Shown: in pieces, positions 22,864 through 34,600 of the stretch
Layout: each line of letters begins with the position of its first letter
Numbering within the stretch: position 1 is the stretch's first letter
Source: Tomocerus qinae
Lineage: Eukaryota; Arthropoda; Collembola; Entomobryomorpha; Tomoceridae
Reading direction: 5' to 3'
Length of the DNA: 64,000 nt
Assembly: GCA_020055645.1 (NCBI GenBank)
Contig: CM034546.1
Span: 91,760,001 to 91,824,000 of the forward strand
The notes under the pieces: generated by a model
What the model was told of the DNA's origin: nothing
Databases searched by the model: none
What the model saw: the letters and a program-made list of their open reading frames with translations, nothing else
Translations under genes and position numbers: made by a program

Positions 22864-25800
22864 TCAGAAAATGTTTTCATTTTCATAGAAAGGAATGTAA
22901 GAATATAGCTGTAAAGGATTTATTATTGACTTCATATCTTTTGGACTAATTTTATAGGACATAAAATGCTCATCATAATTTGCCTCTAAATTTTGCACGA
23001 GAAAATGCAAATCTCCATCTTTAAAGAATATTAACTCAATTTTCCCTAATTGTATAACATCATTTTCAGCACAGGCTATTAATACACACCCTTTCTTAAA
23101 ATGTGAACCATTCAAATCTACATTATCACATGTTTTTACTGTACTTTCATTCAAAATACTGAAATGACGGCAAATTATTTCGGAATCTTGTAAAGTTCCT
23201 ACTTCTTCCTCTGTATAATCAATTAGGTTGATATCCTGAGCAAAATATTTTGGTCTGTTTAAATAATAAGCTAGATGAAGCTGATGCCGATAAGATACAG
23301 ACTTACAAATGTTTTTAAAATTGCAGCTTACATGGGCAACAATTTTGAAAAACTTATGCTTTGACTCATATTTCATGCACCAAAAATACTTAAGAGGCCC
23401 TGCTTTTCTTATTGCAGATGCATAGTGAAGTAAATGATGATGTTTGGGTTTTAAGTGGCCAAAACCAAGTTCCTGATATTGTATTAAAAAATCTTGAACA
23501 GTCATATCAAGATGTAAAAGTTTTCCTTCATTTACATGTGGAGACATAACTATGTTAAAAATATCGCGTAATAGAATGAAGATTTGCCAGTAAGGATTGT
23601 CTTGTGAAACCAAATCTCCTAATAGTAATGGAAGACAGAGTAGAAGACACATATTTTGTGAAGATGATTGGATTTCTCTTTGTTTCTCCTCTTTAAATAC
23701 GGTAAGGTAAATGGGGATGGCTTAGAACTATTAAGATGATATCCATATCCAAATGTTTCGGAGCCTATGGTTTAGTTTATCGATAGAAAGTCTGTTGTCA
23801 GATATTAGTTTTAAAAGTACTTTTTGTATTAAATCTGGAGCAACGCCTTCAAGAATGTCATGCATGATGTCAAAACTGGATATTTCTGTAAAAGATATGT
23901 ATGGTAAATCGTTCAAAATTGATCTGAACTTTATCCCTGTTAGAGATAAATTATTTGTTTCTAAGTCTCTGATGTAATTGGTATTGTTACGCAGAAGGGA
24001 ACTATTTTCTTTCACTGAAATTTGGCATTGACTTTTATTCATTCTGCACATTCTACAAGGAAGATTTTGCGTTAAATCCTTCACTAAAACCTAGAATACT
24101 ATGCAACCACAAATTATCTCCTACAACTCGAGCTAACTTTACTTTTATCAATTCGATCTTTCCGTCATATTCTAGTTTTAAGCCATCGTTCCACAAATTT
24201 TTTAGTTCATTAACTATAGGTTGTAAGATAGAATTGGGACCACAAGACTTAAAATCCTCATTCTTAGCGGCAAATCCAGAAAAGATATATAAAATTGAGA
24301 CAATTTATGTTTTCCTGCTTTGGAACCTAATGGATTGGCCACCTCTAAATCGTCAAAATATAAAATTATATGCAGAATAAGTTTGTCAATCTCATCAACC
24401 TTATCTTTTTGATATAAAGCCCCACTCTTGTAATGACTATAAAAGTTATTAATGTATCCATGGTTGTGTTTAATTAAAATAGGAAAATCTTCTGTTTTAT
24501 ACAACTGTCTAATTGTGCTTTCTATTGAAACGTATTGCATATCTACTGGACGATATTGTTGAACGGTTATGCCATTTTCTTGTTACTGGAACTAGGTCAG
24601 TATCAAGCACTATTTGTTTTGCTAAATTTAAATGCCCAGTTTCTATTAAATATTTATCTAATTTGTATTTAGTTTCTACGTCCTTAAATGGGTTTGTATA
24701 TGCTAACATGTTATCAATAATATCGTAGGCTTCATTACTACACCTTTAGTTACAGCTACTTTAGATAATTCAATACACATGTCAACCACTACTTTGGTAA
24801 TATTTTTTACACCTTCAATAATTTCATCACAGAGAAGCCGTGGGACCTTTCCCGATTTTAATATGCTTGTGATTAATTGCACTGCTAGACACTGTAACTG
24901 CGTTTTGCTATTATGTTTGGTTTTGTTTACTGGTGGTGGATCGATTGAAGAATTAGCAGCTAATGATTCAGTTGCAGATTGTTCAAAATTGATTTGTTCA
25001 AAATTATGTCGTTTAAAGAAATTCCTGAAATGGCTATGGTATGTGCGCCTAGAAAATGACATGTTACAATGGACACAAATGTATTGACTGTTTTCATAAA
25101 CGCTATGTGTTAGTCGTAAATGACTCATTAATTCTAACATACTTTTGCATCCTATTTTACAAACAAAGCAAATGTACACCTGGTTCTTTTGAAGAGCCGT
25201 TATGCAGTTCAGCATTCGTCGTCTTGATCCAAGAGGTAGCTTTAATTCCTTTAGGTCTTCTTTCAGTAGCAAGCAGAAGTGTTTGATCGTCAAACTTCTC
25301 AGCTATCAAAACAATAACATGTATAGTAGTTGTGGGTTGATTAAATTTAAGTCTTACTATGTCGTTGTTAATATATGAATGAAAACTGCAGAATGATAAA
25401 GGTTCGTCTATGAAGGTGCATCTATAACTAAGAAGGTGCAGACTGCCCCTTATATGAAAATCGGTAAGGTGCAGACTGCCTTTTACATGTAAATTGACCA
25501 TGATTTAACTCCATCATTATGGGAATAGGAAAGGTGCAGACTGCATCATGTATGGAAATAGGAAAGGTGCAGACTGCATCGTGTATGGAAATAGGAAAGG
25601 TGCAGACTGCATCGTGTATGGAAATAGGAAAGGTGCAGACTGCATCGTGTATAAAAATAGGAAAGGTGCAGACTGCATCGTGTATGGAAATAGGAAAGGT
25701 GCAGACTGCATCGTGTATAAAAATAGGAAAGGTGCAGACTGCATCGTGTATGGAAATAGGAAAGATGCAGACTGCGTCATGTATGGTAATAGGCAATGTG

Positions 25801-26009
25801 TAGACCGCTTCAGTGAAGTGAGATTTACAGATTGCTTTATTGAAGGAACTGGTGCAGTTTGATTATATATTAAATATATGTCAAATTAAATAATTAAGTA
25901 AAATTAAATTTTGGTATACGTGTTAGACTTACAAATAAAATTATCCAAATACTCAGACAGATTTAATTGATCCAGAAGATTCTTCACTTTCAAATAGTTA
26001 TCGTCCATT
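22864..26009 (-). pseudogene. EnSpm-type transposase with N-terminal SAM domain (decayed)
   Basis: Minus-strand remains of one transposase gene. Near the right end of the element a first exon (ends 25933, donor GTAAGT) encodes LLDQLNLSEYLDNFI, the first half of a SAM domain. After an intron that contains the 25.4-25.8 kb array, an exon from 25302 continues EKFDDQTLL and KEDLKELKLPLGSRRRMLNC. Then come paired-Cys/His fingers (YICFVCKIGCKSMLELMSHL, YICVHCNMSF), the DLEVANPLGSKAGKHKL block, CRMCRMNKSQ, FDIMHDILEGVAPDLI and FGHLKPKHHHLLHYA with GPLKYFWCMKYESKHKFFK. This order is characteristic of animal CACTA/EnSpm transposases. The frame changes about six times by single bases (also once in the SAM exon), so this copy is decayed unless the assembly is wrong. 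Confidence 0.75.
25425..25862. repeat. 33-bp GTGCAGACTGCA subterminal array (right end)
   Basis: About ten units of AAGGTGCAGACTGCATCGTG followed by TATGGAAATAGGA, flanked by degenerate units. It is located within the intron that splits the SAM domain of the transposase and within 1 kb of the right end. The core points in the opposite direction to that of the left-end array. Its open frames on both strands are repeat artefacts. Confidence 0.95.
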
Positions 26010-26639
26010 TTCGTGTTTGAAGTCAGGATGTAAAATATATCATCAGCAGGTGATGTTTACTGTCGAACGTCAGTGATGGAAATGAAAGACTAAGGTACAA
26101 TACAGATGCTTATATGCATCGGCATGCACCGCATTGGCGCTCAATTGGTAGTACTGCATTTAGAGTAACACTTATTGCTTACTGGTTGTAGGATTATTAC
26201 TATACCTTAAGTATCTGAGTCGAGTACTATATTTCTCAGTAATATATAACTTCAATAACAGTAGTAAAATGTAGTTCCATGTAAAAGTAGTAAATATCAC
26301 ATCTACTTGTGGGACGAAGTAACATTTTACTGTAATTGGAATAGTAAAAAATGGCGCTTTACTTCTATTGCAATTAATTTACCATTTACTTATATATAAG
26401 TAAAGCCGATTTTTTAGTGTGTATACTTAACTAAATCAGCAGCTTTCTCTAGGATATGTGTCGGAACTTAGCAAACTGAATGTACTCTACTAGATCTAGT
26501 AAACGAGAAATAAGCCTATAAAACCATCGCATACCATTTATCCTTTCAGAATTACTATTACAGATAATCGCATAAACTTACCCGAAGCCCAAGAAAATGA
26601 CAGCAGCTAACACCCATGTTTGAAAATTCAAAAACATAT

Positions 26640-28930
26640 GAAATAAATAATGTCGGTTGACCCTACGGGGTAACTAAATACCCTAATTTCAAATATGGCC
26701 ACCGATATATCTTAAGAATGACCCCATCCGATGTAGGGGGTATATCCCCCTATCGGCAAATGTAAAGCAATTGAATTAAATAAATTCCGTTGACCCTATG
26801 GGGTATTTAAATATGCTTATTTCAAATTTGGCAGCAGATATATTTTCAGAATGACCCCATCCGATGTAGGGGGTATGCCTCCATATCAGCAAATATAAAA
26901 CAATTGAATTAAATAAATTCCATTGACCTTACGGGGTATTTAAATACCTTGATTTCAAATATGGCCACCAATATATCTTCTGAATGACCCCATCCGATAT
27001 AGGGGGTATGCCCCCATATCGGCAAATATAAAACAATTGAATTAAATAAATTCCATTAACCCTACAGGGTATTTAAATACGCTGATTTCAAATATAGCCA
27101 CCAATATATCTTCTGAATGACCCCATCCGATATAGGGGGTATGCCCCCATATCGGCAAATATAAAACAATTGAATTAAATAAATTCCGTTAACCCAACGG
27201 GGTGTTTAAACACGCTGATTTCAAATATGGCCACCAATATATCTTCTGAATGACCCCATCCGATATAGGGGGTATGCCCCCATATCGGCAAATATAAAAC
27301 AATTGAATTAAATAAATTCCGTTAACCCTACGGGGTATTTAAATACGCTGGTTTCAAATATGGCCTCCAATATATCTTCTGAATGACCCCATCCGATATA
27401 GGGGGTATGCCCCCATATCGGCAAATATAAAACAATTGAATTAAATAAATTCCATTGACCCTACAGGGTATTTAAATACGCTGATTTCAAATATGGTCAC
27501 CAATATATTTTCTGAATGACCCCATCCGATATAGGGGGTATGCCCCCATATCGGCAAATATAAAACAATTGAATTAAATAAATTGCGTTAACCCTACGGG
27601 GTATTTAAATACGCTGATTTCAAATATGGCCACCAATATATCTTCTGAATGACCCCATTCGATATAGGGGGTATGCCCCCATATCGGCAAATATAAAACA
27701 ATTGAATTAAATAAATTCCATTGACCCGACTGATTTCAAATATGTTCACAGATATATCTTCAGAATGACCCCTTCCGATATAGGGGGTATGCCCCCATAT
27801 CGGCAAATATAAAACAATTGAAATAAATATGTTCTGCTGACCCTACGGGGTAATTAAATACGCTGATTTCAAATATGGACACCGGTGTATCTTCAGGGTG
27901 ACTCCATCCGATATAGAGGGTATGCCCCTATATCGGATGGGGTCATTCCGAAGATAAATCTGTGGCCATGTTTGAAATCAGCGTATTTAAATACTCCGTA
28001 GGGTCAACGGAATTTATTTAATTCAACTGTTTTATATTCGCCAATATGGGGGCATACCCCCTATATCGGACAGGGTCATTCCGAAGATATATCTGTGGGG
28101 ATATTTGAAATCAGCGTATTTAAATACCCCGTAGGGTCAACGGAATTTATTTAAATCAATTGTTTTATATTTGCCGATATAAGGGCATACCCCCTATATC
28201 GGATAGGGTCATTCCGAAGATATATCTGTTGACATATTTGAAATCAGCGTCTTTAAATACCCCGTAGGGTCAATAGAATTTATTTAAATCAATTGTTATA
28301 TATTTGCCAATATGGGGGCATACCCCTATAGGGGATTGGGTCATTCCGAAGATAAATCTGTGGCCATGTTTGAAATCAGCGTATTTAAATACCCCGTAGG
28401 GTCAACGGAATTTATTTAAATCAATTGTTTTATATTTGCCGATATAGGGGCATACCCCCTATATCGGATAGGGTCATTCCGAAGATATATCTGTTGACAT
28501 ATTTGAAATCAGCGTCTTTAAATACCCCGTAGGGTCAATAAATCAATTGTTTTTTATTTGCCGATATGGGGGCATACCCCTATATCGGATGGGGTCATTC
28601 AAAAGATATATCGGTGGCCATATACAAAATCAGCGAATTTAAATACCCCGTAGGTTCAATGAAATTTATTTGATTCAATTGTTTTATATTTTCTGATATG
28701 GGGGCATACCCCATATATCGGATGGGGTCATTCAGAAGATATATCTGTGAATATATTTGAAATCAGTGTATTTTAATACCCCTTAGGTTCAATGGAATTT
28801 ATTTAAATCAATTGTTTTATATTTTCCGATATGGGGGCATACCCCCAATATCGGTTGGGGTCATTCTGATGATATATCGGTGGCCATATTCCAAATCAGC
28901 GTACTTAATTACCTCGTAGGGTTTATTTAT
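26640..28930. repeat. 134-bp satellite with orientation switch
   Basis: Units of about 134 bp contain GAATGACCCCATCCGATATA, GGGGGTATGCCCCCATATCG and AAACAATTGAATTAAATAAA and TTTCAAATATGGCCACC. From 26640 to about 27920 about ten units run in one direction; from about 27925 to 28930 about seven or eight run in the other, giving a large head-to-head palindrome. The unit itself contains a short palindrome (CCGATATAGGGGGTATG with CCCCCATATCGG). Copies in the two halves differ in variant sites. No coding capacity. Confidence 0.93.
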
Positions 28931-30214
28931 TTATAAGTTCGGTATCGAATTCTCTCGCCTTCGGATAAAAAATGACAAGGTTTCGGCTTCTTACTCATAT
29001 GGTGTATAATGAAATCATAAAAGACACAATGCAGACTAAAATAATTGCCAAAATTCACAGGGATTTTTTAAAAATACCAGGTCACCGCCATATTGTAGAT
29101 TCGAAAATGCTCTATTTAATAGAACGATAAACCGGAATTTAGTTTTTCGGCGAGTACATTCACTTTGCAAAATTCCGACACATATTGTAATCGTAATAGA
29201 ATTGTAAATCTAACACCTAATGGCACCAGCCTTTCCATAATAATAGAAAATCAGATGAAATCTCCTTTTATTATTGTCACGCAACCTTTATGCATAACAT
29301 ACACGCGTATAATTGTTTTGGGGACATCGCATTCAAATAGCAAGGCAATAACATTTTCTTTCGTGTTATTCTTACTTTACTATTACTATTAATAGTTTTT
29401 AAATGAAGTAGGACATGAAGCTATTGCAAAAATTCAGTATATAATCACCACTCAGTGTTCGATGCCTAGCCGGCTGGTTGGTTAAAATGGCTGGCTAAAA
29501 TGGCCGGCCGGCTAGTTGAAATTCTTTGTTAGCCAGTGGCTGAAATGGCCAAAAATAGTCATATGGGGCTATGTGAATCGAGAAAATCATCCTTGATTTG
29601 GTGGGAAATTTTAAAAATCATTATTTTTGGCCATTTTGGCCACTAGCTATTTCAGCCATTATATCCGGCTGGCTGGTCAAAATCATTTTTAGCCGGCTAA
29701 AATGAAGTCCAAAATGCGCCCGTTCATGAAGTTTCCAAAAATTGGGATTCCCAAGAGGAAAGTTGAGATCACCAAGGCAAGGTTCCCAAGTCCCATCCAA
29801 CCTAACTCTTCTCTTCTGGTCTATGTATAAAAATATTATGATAGCAAATGATACATAAAGAAGCGAATATCCATATATTGACATTTCAGTACATTTTTAA
29901 TAGCGAAAATACATAAAACCTGCAAATCAGTGGGATAGGTCTTGCAACACCTACACCTGATAGCAACTTCGGGGTAAAATTATGTCAGCGTCGGGTAAAA
30001 CATGCAATTCGGGTTTTTAAACCCGTTCAGGTATTGTTACCACACCTCAACGTCTAAGTACAGGACAAGACAGGATCCATTATCGTCATATAAACAGTAA
30101 AATTACTGACTTTTGTCGAAGTCAGAGCTGTCCCCGGTAAGGCCTATGTTAAGGGAAGCGTATGTTGGCAACCGGTAAATTATTCTGACTATCATATTGC
30201 CTCTTAACTTTTTT
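28931..30214. other. non-coding with an inverted-repeat patch at 29460-29705
   Basis: No gene is supported. Between 29460 and 29705 the sequences AGCCGGCTGGTTGGTTAAAA and GGCTAAAATGGCCGGCCGGC recur in inverted form (TATCCGGCTGGCTGGTCAAA, TTTTTAGCCGGC) around a short centre, so this is probably another palindromic MITE. The flanks on both sides show nothing else. Confidence 0.6.
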
Positions 30215-30500
30215 TGCGCCAAAAGAATCAACTCAATAACCAAAAGAGCTACAAGAAAGTTTAAATAGGGAAAAAGATACTCCATAACCTACAGCATTCG
30301 GCTCCGAAAGAATATTTTAAACTTTTTTCTGTAGTTTCGATTAATTGCAAATTCCGCACGAAAACGTTTATATCTCCAGATTGGACCAATATGTTTGAAA
30401 TATTCTTTCGGAGCCGAATGCAGAGGATTGTGGACTATCTGTTTGCCTATTTAAACTTTTTTGTAGGTCTATTGGTTTTTGAGTTGATTCGGTTGCTGTA
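30215..30500. repeat. palindromic MITE-like hairpin
   Basis: GCATTCGGCTCCGAAAGAAT at about 30293 has an exact inverse ending near 30422 (ATTCTTTCGGAGCCGAATGC). Imperfect outer arms (AGAATCAACTCAATAACCAA and TTGGTTTTTGAGTTGATTC) extend the symmetry on both sides. Non-coding. Confidence 0.7.
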
Positions 30501-30759
30501 AGTCGGATGTAATCTGTATTATATGTTCTTCATGATCTAAAAAACTGTAACTGGGGCTCAGTGAATAAACTGCCTGTACTTGTCACCTTGTCAGTCAGTC
30601 CAATATGCTGAAGCGCTAGAATATATTATAAAATCAAATTTTTATGATATTCTCCTGGTATTTGTTTTGACGGTGTCTACAGGTCTAGATGACCCGATAG
30701 ATTAAGCCAAAATCCTTTAGGTAGGGCCAAACTCTCAGTCAATAAATGACTGAGGCATG

Positions 30760-31263
30760 TGTTGATGGCTGTAGCCATATTATTATTGAATATTGTTGAA
30801 TTTAATACAATTTTGCTTGACCTAACCATATTTTATGTAATATGTAAAAGCATGCATTTGAATTAAGTATTTGAGGCCACCTAGTGGCATTATTGAGAGC
30901 CCAGCTCCATATTTATGACTTTATTCCTGTTTTGTGTGCTGTGAGTTGGGCAGTTGCGAAAAGCAAGCCGTTGAAGAACGACCTCGAAGCAGCTCCAAAC
31001 ATAGCGTCCTTTGGCAAAGCACGACCCAGTTTTTTATAAAAAAGTGTTTTGAAAGTCCGTTAGTTTGAATTAATTGTAGAAGTATTAAGTAGGGAATAAA
31101 CAGAGCATTAAGAAATAATTAACCAGTGTTTAATCGCTCATTTCAGTCATATTCCCTACACTTGAGTTAGGCACATAAAAGTATTTAATAATCTCCTCCG
31201 CACATAACACATTTTTCGAGGGACCGCTGACGACGGGTAGTTGACAGTTTAGGGACCTCAACA
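30760..31263 (+). repeat. left LTR of the BEL/Pao element
   Basis: 504 bp, TG...CA ends, with an AATAAA signal (GGGAATAAACAGAGC) near 31092. It looks the same as the right copy over its whole length. A TGGTGACCCCGACG sequence follows a few bases after its end, where a primer-binding site is expected. Confidence 0.95.
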
Positions 31264-31622
31264 TTATTTGGTGACCCCGACGTGATTAGTGCTGGAGAAG
31301 ATTTGGAGAAGCCTAAAACTGGACGGATTACGTGTACGCATTGACCAGACGAGACAAGGAGTATTACTTCCCCTCGGCCCCCTGTGGATAACGTCAGTGG
31401 CGCTACACTAATTAGCGAACCGTCTAAGTGTGCTAAGTTCTCGGCAAGCTAAAGAAAGAGAACTACATCCGGTCAGTCCATTCCATATTTAATTTAAAAA
31501 GTCGTTTTGGAATTGGATTGGTGACCATTGAGTGGATTGATAAATTAACCGTTGATAGAAAAATCAATCTCACCTTAATTATTATTAATTGATTGTCGTT
31601 TACTGAATATTTTGAGGTCAAC

Positions 31623-34600
31623 ATGGATCGGATTAAGAAAAAGAGGGCTCTTGTTCGTACGTCATTTACGAAGACTTTGAATGCGATTAATGCGGAAGGA
31701 GACAAGCCGAATCCTAATAAAGTTACCGTCAAAGCTTTAATCAGGCAGTTGGAAGCCACATTTAACCAATTACAAGCGCTCGATAATGAACTTATGGAGG
31801 CGATGGTGGATGCCGACTGTGGAGACGACGAACTACTTGCTGAGCGACAGAGTGTGGACGATTACAGTAATTTATGGATGGCAGTGAATGTCCAGTTCGA
31901 AGAAACGTCCACAATCAAACAAAGCAGCAAGTGAGAATGCTTCCGTTACAAGTGGTCAGGTGGCTCATCGCAATTTCAAGTTACCGATGATCGAGCTAAA
32001 GAAATTTAACGGGGACCTGCGGGAGTGGCTTGGATTTTGGTCGCAATTCAAGAAAATTGATGAGGATGAAAGCCTACATCAGAGTGACAAATTTCAGTAT
32101 TTGATTCAAGCCATCGAACCAGGAACCGAAGCAAGAGAGCTCGTGAATAGTTATCCGGCAACCTCTGAAAATTACCCTACAGCCCTGGCAGCACTGAAAG
32201 AAAGATTCGGAAGAGAAAACCTGCTTTTACAGGTATACATAAGAGAACTTTTAAAGTTAGTGATTATTAATGTGACTCAAAAGGAAAAGATGCCATTCGA
32301 TAAAATGTACATCAAGTTGGAGTCTCATTTACGTGCCCTTGAAACGTTAAACCTGGCCGTGGCAGACCCAGGTACCTGGTTATACCCTCTCGTCGAGTCA
32401 AGTCTACCAGAAGATATACTTCGAGCTTGGCAGAGGAGCCCAATGTCAAAAATTGACGGGAAGAATGAAAATCCCCCTAAATCATGTCTCGACATTCTTA
32501 TGCAATTTTTAAAGTGTGAATTCCAGAGCAATCAACAGATTTCATTAGCACAGTCTGGATTTCAAAATAGTGAGCCGAAGGCAAATCGGAAGAATGGTCA
32601 GGCAAGGGTGGATAAAGAGAAAAATAAAAGTGAAAAAGTAGCCACTGTCGCGGGTCTACATGTTGGCGGGAAATCGAAGTGTCTTTTCTGTGACAAACCC
32701 CATGAAACAGATAAGTGCGGAAGGGCTCCTTCGATGACTTTAGAAGAGAAGACACAATGTGTTAAAAAGAAGAAAGGTTGTCTGATCTGTCTGAAGTATG
32801 CAAATCATTTCGCCAAAGATTGTAAGGCTTATGTGAAGTGCTTGTTGTGTGGCCAAAGACATCATGGAGTCATGTGCCCACAGTTGACTGATTTTCAGTC
32901 ATCAAGAAAGTGTCCCCAGGGACAAATGCAAACGTCTGATTCTATTCAAAATATTAATGCAGGCTTTGCTGGATCAGGTACTGTGTATTTAGGTACCTTC
33001 AGAATAACCCTAGTTAATGGGAAGAATAAGTTAGAAGTCCGTGCTTTATTTGATGTTGGTGCTCAAAGATCCTACGTGTCAACTAATGCTGCCCAAAAAT
33101 TGAAGCTGAAAGCCGTGAACGAAGAGAAAATATGTCACTCGTTATTTGGAGGGTTGACTACGACTGTCGAGGTAATGAAGTCTTACGCACTGAAATTACT
33201 AAATCGGATAGGAAGTGGTACAACTCAACTTTCAGTTTTGGAAAAGAATAAGATTTGCGGATATATCCCCAAGTTGCCTGCTGGTCCATGGATGAAGGAA
33301 TTAAGAGAGAAGAGGATTTGGATCAGCGATATGAGCAGTGATGGAGACTCCGAAATCGAATTATTAGTGGGAGCAGACATGTACGGTAAATTAATCACTG
33401 GACGAGTACATCAACTATCAAACGGACTTACAGCGATCGAGACAATGCTTGGCTGGGTGGTCATAGGATCGCCGGGGGATTCAACTAATCGGGATGCAAA
33501 TGTGGGTATGTCATTAATTAGCATGTTTGTATCTGAAGCCCCACCAGACCAATTGTGGAGTCTCGAAACTATCGGAATTCGTGATCCCGGAGAAAGTAAA
33601 TCTAAAGAGGAAAGGGAGAAAGCAGTCATGGATCATTTTCGAGAAACAGTTTCAAGGAAGGACGATGGGCGATATACCGTTAGTCTGCCATGGGTGGATG
33701 GTGCTCCTTCGATACCTTCAAATAGGAAAATATCAGAATCCAGACTCATCTCTACTACTGCAAAACTGCATGCTAACGGTAAATATCTGAATTACGATGA
33801 AATATTTAAGTCATGGATTGATGAAGGGATAATTGAAGATTGTGACTCAGAAAATAATTATGAAGTAGTAAAGTGTCACTTTCTCCCTCATCGCGCAGTA
33901 TTAAAGGCGGGTAGCAAAACGACTCCCGTCCGTCCCGTATTCGACGCTTCATGTAAATCCGGGAGAAATCCGTCTTTGAATGATTGCCTTGAAAAAGGCC
34001 CGAATCTCCTGGAGCAAATCCCTTCTATTTTGTTACGTTTTAGGGAGCGAAGAATCGGTGTATTGAGCGACATTCGGAAAGCCTTCCAAATGATTGAAGT
34101 AAATCCGGATGATCGTAAATTTTTAAGTTTTTTGTGGTGGCGAACCCCGTATTCAAAGGAAATGAAAATATTACGCCACTGCAGGGTCGTCTTTGGAGTG
34201 AACTGCAGTTCTTACCTGTTAGGTGCAGTACTCGAATACCATTTAGGTAAAGTTGAAGACGACAGAAAATTTGTTGCGCATAAGTTAATGAAGTCTCTTT
34301 ACGTCGACAATAGTGTTACGTCGGTTGACAGTTATGAAGAGTATGAGGCTTTCAGAAAAACGGCAACAGATTTATTAGCTGAAGCCAAGATGGAACTTAG
34401 GCAGTGGGAATGTTCTTATTGTACATCCGGAGTCGGCTCGCCATCTGATGGGGAGTGCGGATTGGGTTACAGTAGTGAGCAGTTTCCTCAAGAACTGTCT
34501 CAAGTACTTGGCTATTCTTGGGATAAGTCGGAAGATTCAATTAAATGCAATAGTTCTCCAGGAAAGGAACTTCCAGCTTGTATCACCAAGAGGATCATAC

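Larger units (their letters stand above)
15757..26421. mobile_element. 10.7-kb CACTA/EnSpm-like transposon carrying extra genes
   Basis: The left end CACACTAAGAAAT and the right end, read inward as CACACTAAAAAAT, form short inverted repeats of the CACT(A/G) class; both sides are flanked by TA. Inside, both ends are dense in AGTAAA/TTTACT motifs, and arrays with a roughly 33-bp period and a shared GTGCAG-N-CTGC core lie at 16.44-17.11 kb and 25.43-25.80 kb in opposite orientations, as expected for CACTA subterminal repeats. The cargo is a minus-strand transposase, a minus-strand second transposon gene and a plus-strand kinase/zinc-finger gene. The transposase is broken by about six frame shifts, so this copy is probably not autonomous. 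Superfamily: inferred from ends plus the DIMHDILEGV and NPLGSK transposase motifs. Confidence 0.8.

Noticed and set aside
25428-25862. Repetitive open frames (IHDAVCTFPI, GKVQTASCMEI)
   Set aside because: Array artefact on both strands; the array is in the transposase intron.
16441-25862. CRISPR-like arrays
   Set aside because: Regular 33-bp spacing looks similar at first, but the units are whole tandem repeats without unique spacers, and the genome is a spliced eukaryote.
26125-26200. tRNA-like sequence GGCGCTCAATTGGTAGTA near the right transposon end
   Set aside because: A-box-like only; B-box is poor and no acceptor stem pairs.
15757-26421. Maverick/Polinton or viral origin for the kinase-bearing element
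   Set aside because: No DNA polymerase, integrase, capsid or ATPase genes; the transposase and ends are of the CACTA type.
27594-27806. 70-codon frame within the 134-bp satellite
   Set aside because: Satellite sequence; frame is not kept in other units.
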